Source: Stenopsyche tienmushanensis (Eukaryota > Arthropoda > Insecta > Trichoptera > Stenopsychidae). Taken from it: 64,000 bases of DNA. Positions 61,701-64,000 of the stretch are shown here, piece by piece. The notes beneath the pieces were generated by a model that ran no database searches, was not told where the DNA came from, and saw only the letters and a program-made list of their open reading frames with translations. The position numbers were made by a program, and so were the translations under genes. Positions within the stretch are counted from its first letter, which is position 1, and each line of letters starts with the position of its first letter. The stretch covers positions 1 to 64,000 of the forward strand of contig WACJ01000342.1 of NCBI GenBank assembly GCA_008973525.1, in the 5' to 3' direction.

Positions 61701-64000
61701 GGCCCAGACGGCCGCGCCGCGGGCGCAAAGCGCCGGCCGCAACGCCGGCCGCAACGCCGGCCGCCGGAGCCCGAACAGCGGCGGACGCGCCCCCTAACTA
61801 GGCGAGGGGGCGCAGAGTTCTTTTATCCGGTGGATCGACGACGGCTGTCAGGCTGTCGAGCGGCGACGAGGGGAATACTCCATGACGGGATATGAGGATA
61901 ATGAATCAAAGTCTTCGGTTATTAAATACGACTCCGAAGATTGCGAGGCACGTGGCCTCCATGCGGGGCGATGCGTGCGGGCCAAAATGTCCGACGACCG
62001 CCTCCCAAGGCTACAACAACGATAAGACTTTTTGGTTGCCCGCCTAACGGTTAGTCCGCGGCGGGTCTTAACAGCAAAAAGTATGGCCAGCTTAAGGCCG
62101 ACCAAACTGTCGACGACAGAACATTTTGGTCCACGCAACAATACAATATAATTATTTAAAAAAATGAGATTAATGAAAATTATAAATTTGGATTGAAGCA
62201 ATCGATTCAAAACTATTAAAACAGTGAACTTATTTCCACTCTATTTGAAAATAGTTTTTTCTAATATACATATATACTACAAGAGAAAAATATGGCGAAT
62301 TGTTCTAATTTTGTCAATGAAAAATTAAAAAATAATTAAGAATTGAACTAGAAAATATGGGGTTAGAGGCATAAACGAATAACTAAGTTTATATTGAAGA
62401 CAGTGAAATTTTCATACGTCTTAATATATTTTTATTTCTGTATTAATTTCTTCAACTTGCTAAGAAATCTCTATTTTCTATCTACTAAGAAAAAGAAAAA
62501 AAAATCGGAATTGTTCATACATATGTTTTAACAGGATATCAACAAGGATATTCTTCAGGCTTTTCAAAAATGTTTGAAAACTTCTGTCTGAAAAAGTTTT
62601 TATGATATATTCAGCTCATTATTTCATAAAAAAATATCCGGAAGACAATTGTCTTCAATGTGTAGCATAAGTTGGGATGGTTTTGCGAATGTGATGAATT
62701 TTTGTATTGTTATGAGATTTTCAGCACAAAAACCACATCTGCTAAGCGATGCTTTCATCACAATATGAGTGAATTTACAAAGGAATCTCCTTAGCACTTT
62801 CATTTTAAATTTAAGATTAACTAAGCTGTGGTCGTAGCAATAACAAAAAAATGAGAAATTATTCTCTAAATAACAGGGTGTAAATGAAATATGTAAGAAT
62901 ACACAAGCAATGCATCAATATCATTTAATAATTAGGCACGAGCCGCGGAAATTTCACTCCAATATAACAATTTATTAAACAGGCCGCTAATCGTTCCGTT
63001 CGTGTGAATTAATTTTGTACCACACAACACAGATTTATGTTTACACCGAAGGTGTTAGTAACAGATAGCGAAGTATTTCACTACGGTTGGTTAGCATTTT
63101 GGCAATTAGTGGACTGAAAACAGAACCTGCAGTGCGGTGGTATTCATAGTTTGTAGTTATAGCATGCTGTTACACCAGGTTCTTGTCCAGCTCACCTGAG
63201 CCTCTAGGCTCTACTGCAGGGGTAATCATTTATCTTAAGGGAGCCATGTCGCATTATGCAAGAGACTTCTATGAAAGTCTCATTTTAAATCAGCTCGCCG
63301 ACGAATATGATAAAGGATGCAATGTCAGCAGGAAAGCAAGGATGCTGCATTATCATTTCAGTTTATTCAGATCTATTTATTTTACAGTACAGTGTATCTG
63401 TATACAACGACAGCTAATTGAATATGTTTTTGAAATGACACCCAGATTAACTGAATCACTCAATGAACATAATAAATATCTAAATAGACTATATGGATGA
63501 TTATGAATAAAATACGCAAAATAAGTCTGACAAGATTAATTAGTCGAATTCAATACGATATATGGTAATAATAAGACGCGTATGCAATATAAAATAGTGG
63601 TCAACCAAATTCTACAATAGGGGGTGCAGAAACATAAAATTTAAGCGGCAGACGACACCAGCAACACCCACTTGAATTAATCCACTCGAAGCATTCAGAC
63701 AGAGAGTCAACAAGTTAATAAAATACCCAGGAAGTCACTTGTCTACCCCCGATCGGATGTTCCCCAAAGTAAATTTTTACGGCTCTGTTCGGTTTTATGT
63801 CAGAGAAATTATTACACATGAAATGAATATATTTAATGGTCGGACGATTGGAAGTGCCTCAGAAGAAACGTGACAAGAATTTGTAATAGGAGAAATGCGA
63901 TTCGGTAATTCCGATTTGGACGTAAACGGGCGCAAATATTTAATAATGCGGATTCTGAATAAAGCATCGGCAATAAAAGAAGGGAGAAACTAAAAAGAAA
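58714..64000. other. Region upstream of the first visible RPUSD2 exon
   Basis: The RPUSD2 promoter and N-terminal exon should lie here or beyond the window, but no minus-strand exon with ATG and a phase-0 donor is convincing. The notable content is the GC-rich island at 61660-62140. A 105-codon open frame at 63183-63500 has no family resemblance that I can see, and I do not call it a gene. Confidence 0.5.
61660..62140. repeat. GC-rich repeat island
   Basis: 61660-61830 is extremely GC-rich in an AT-rich window and holds three tandem copies of cgccggccgcaa (61731-61765, the last incomplete). It continues to about 62140, where the sequence around gccgaccaaactgtcgacg matches the end of the block at 7130-7190. 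This suggests one end of a dispersed element (possibly the GC-rich 5' region of a retrotransposon). No transposase or reverse transcriptase is readable. Confidence 0.45.

Noticed and set aside
61660..61850. GC-rich minus-strand stretch ending at a gttagt donor, considered as the missing first exon of RPUSD2
   Set aside because: The phase-0 frame has an upstream stop and no ATG, the product is an Arg/Ala/Pro tract unlike the family, and the adjoining sequence is repetitive.
63183..63500. 105-codon plus-strand frame near the window end
   Set aside because: It runs through what may be a splice acceptor and has no recognised domain. A single exon of an unknown gene cannot be excluded, but it is not supported.
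1..64000. CRISPR arrays, rRNA or tRNA genes, bacterial operons
   Set aside because: No regularly spaced direct repeats, no rRNA-like blocks, and split genes throughout; the window is eukaryotic nuclear DNA.

Overview
This window is AT-rich nuclear DNA from an animal, almost certainly an insect. Its genes are split by GT-AG introns, and the gaps and introns are full of mariner, hAT, pogo-like and TTAA-targeting transposon remnants and MITEs. I could not fix the insect order. I see no operons, rRNA, tRNA or CRISPR.

Layout. (1) 11-447 (+): the last two coding exons of a gene I do not recognise, followed by about 7.4 kb of AT-rich intergenic DNA with MITEs. (2) 7862-20323 (+): a 21-exon gene for EDC4/Ge-1, the scaffold of the mRNA decapping complex; several of its introns hold transposon remnants. 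(3) 20324-24451: convergent intergenic DNA with a TTAA-type element that contains a nested pogo-like MITE, and a mariner relic. (4) 24452-25613 (-): UTP23, a small-subunit rRNA processing factor, in two exons. Its only intron holds a complete same-strand gene for the anaphase-promoting complex subunit APC13 (25177-25395). (5) 25614-31988: gene-poor DNA with hAT relics. (6) 31989-58713 and beyond (-): RPUSD2, an RluA-family RNA pseudouridine synthase spread over more than 26 kb. (7) 58714-64000: no recognised gene, but a very GC-rich repeat island at about 61660-61830.

Three observations deserve attention. RPUSD2 has two copies of the same 88-nt exon (42473-42560 and 45887-45974) with identical phase and length but diverged sequence. 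Either one, but not both or neither, keeps the frame, so this is a clear mutually exclusive exon pair next to the catalytic exon. APC13 is nested in UTP23. Three of the five genes (the first gene, EDC4, UTP23) carry exactly one apparent +1 frameshift, and in all three the shift can be placed on an in-frame stop codon. Assembly indels are the simplest explanation, but the pattern can be tested.

The genes share an RNA theme: decapping, rRNA processing and pseudouridylation. They are on different strands and nothing suggests co-regulation, apart from the UTP23/APC13 nesting.
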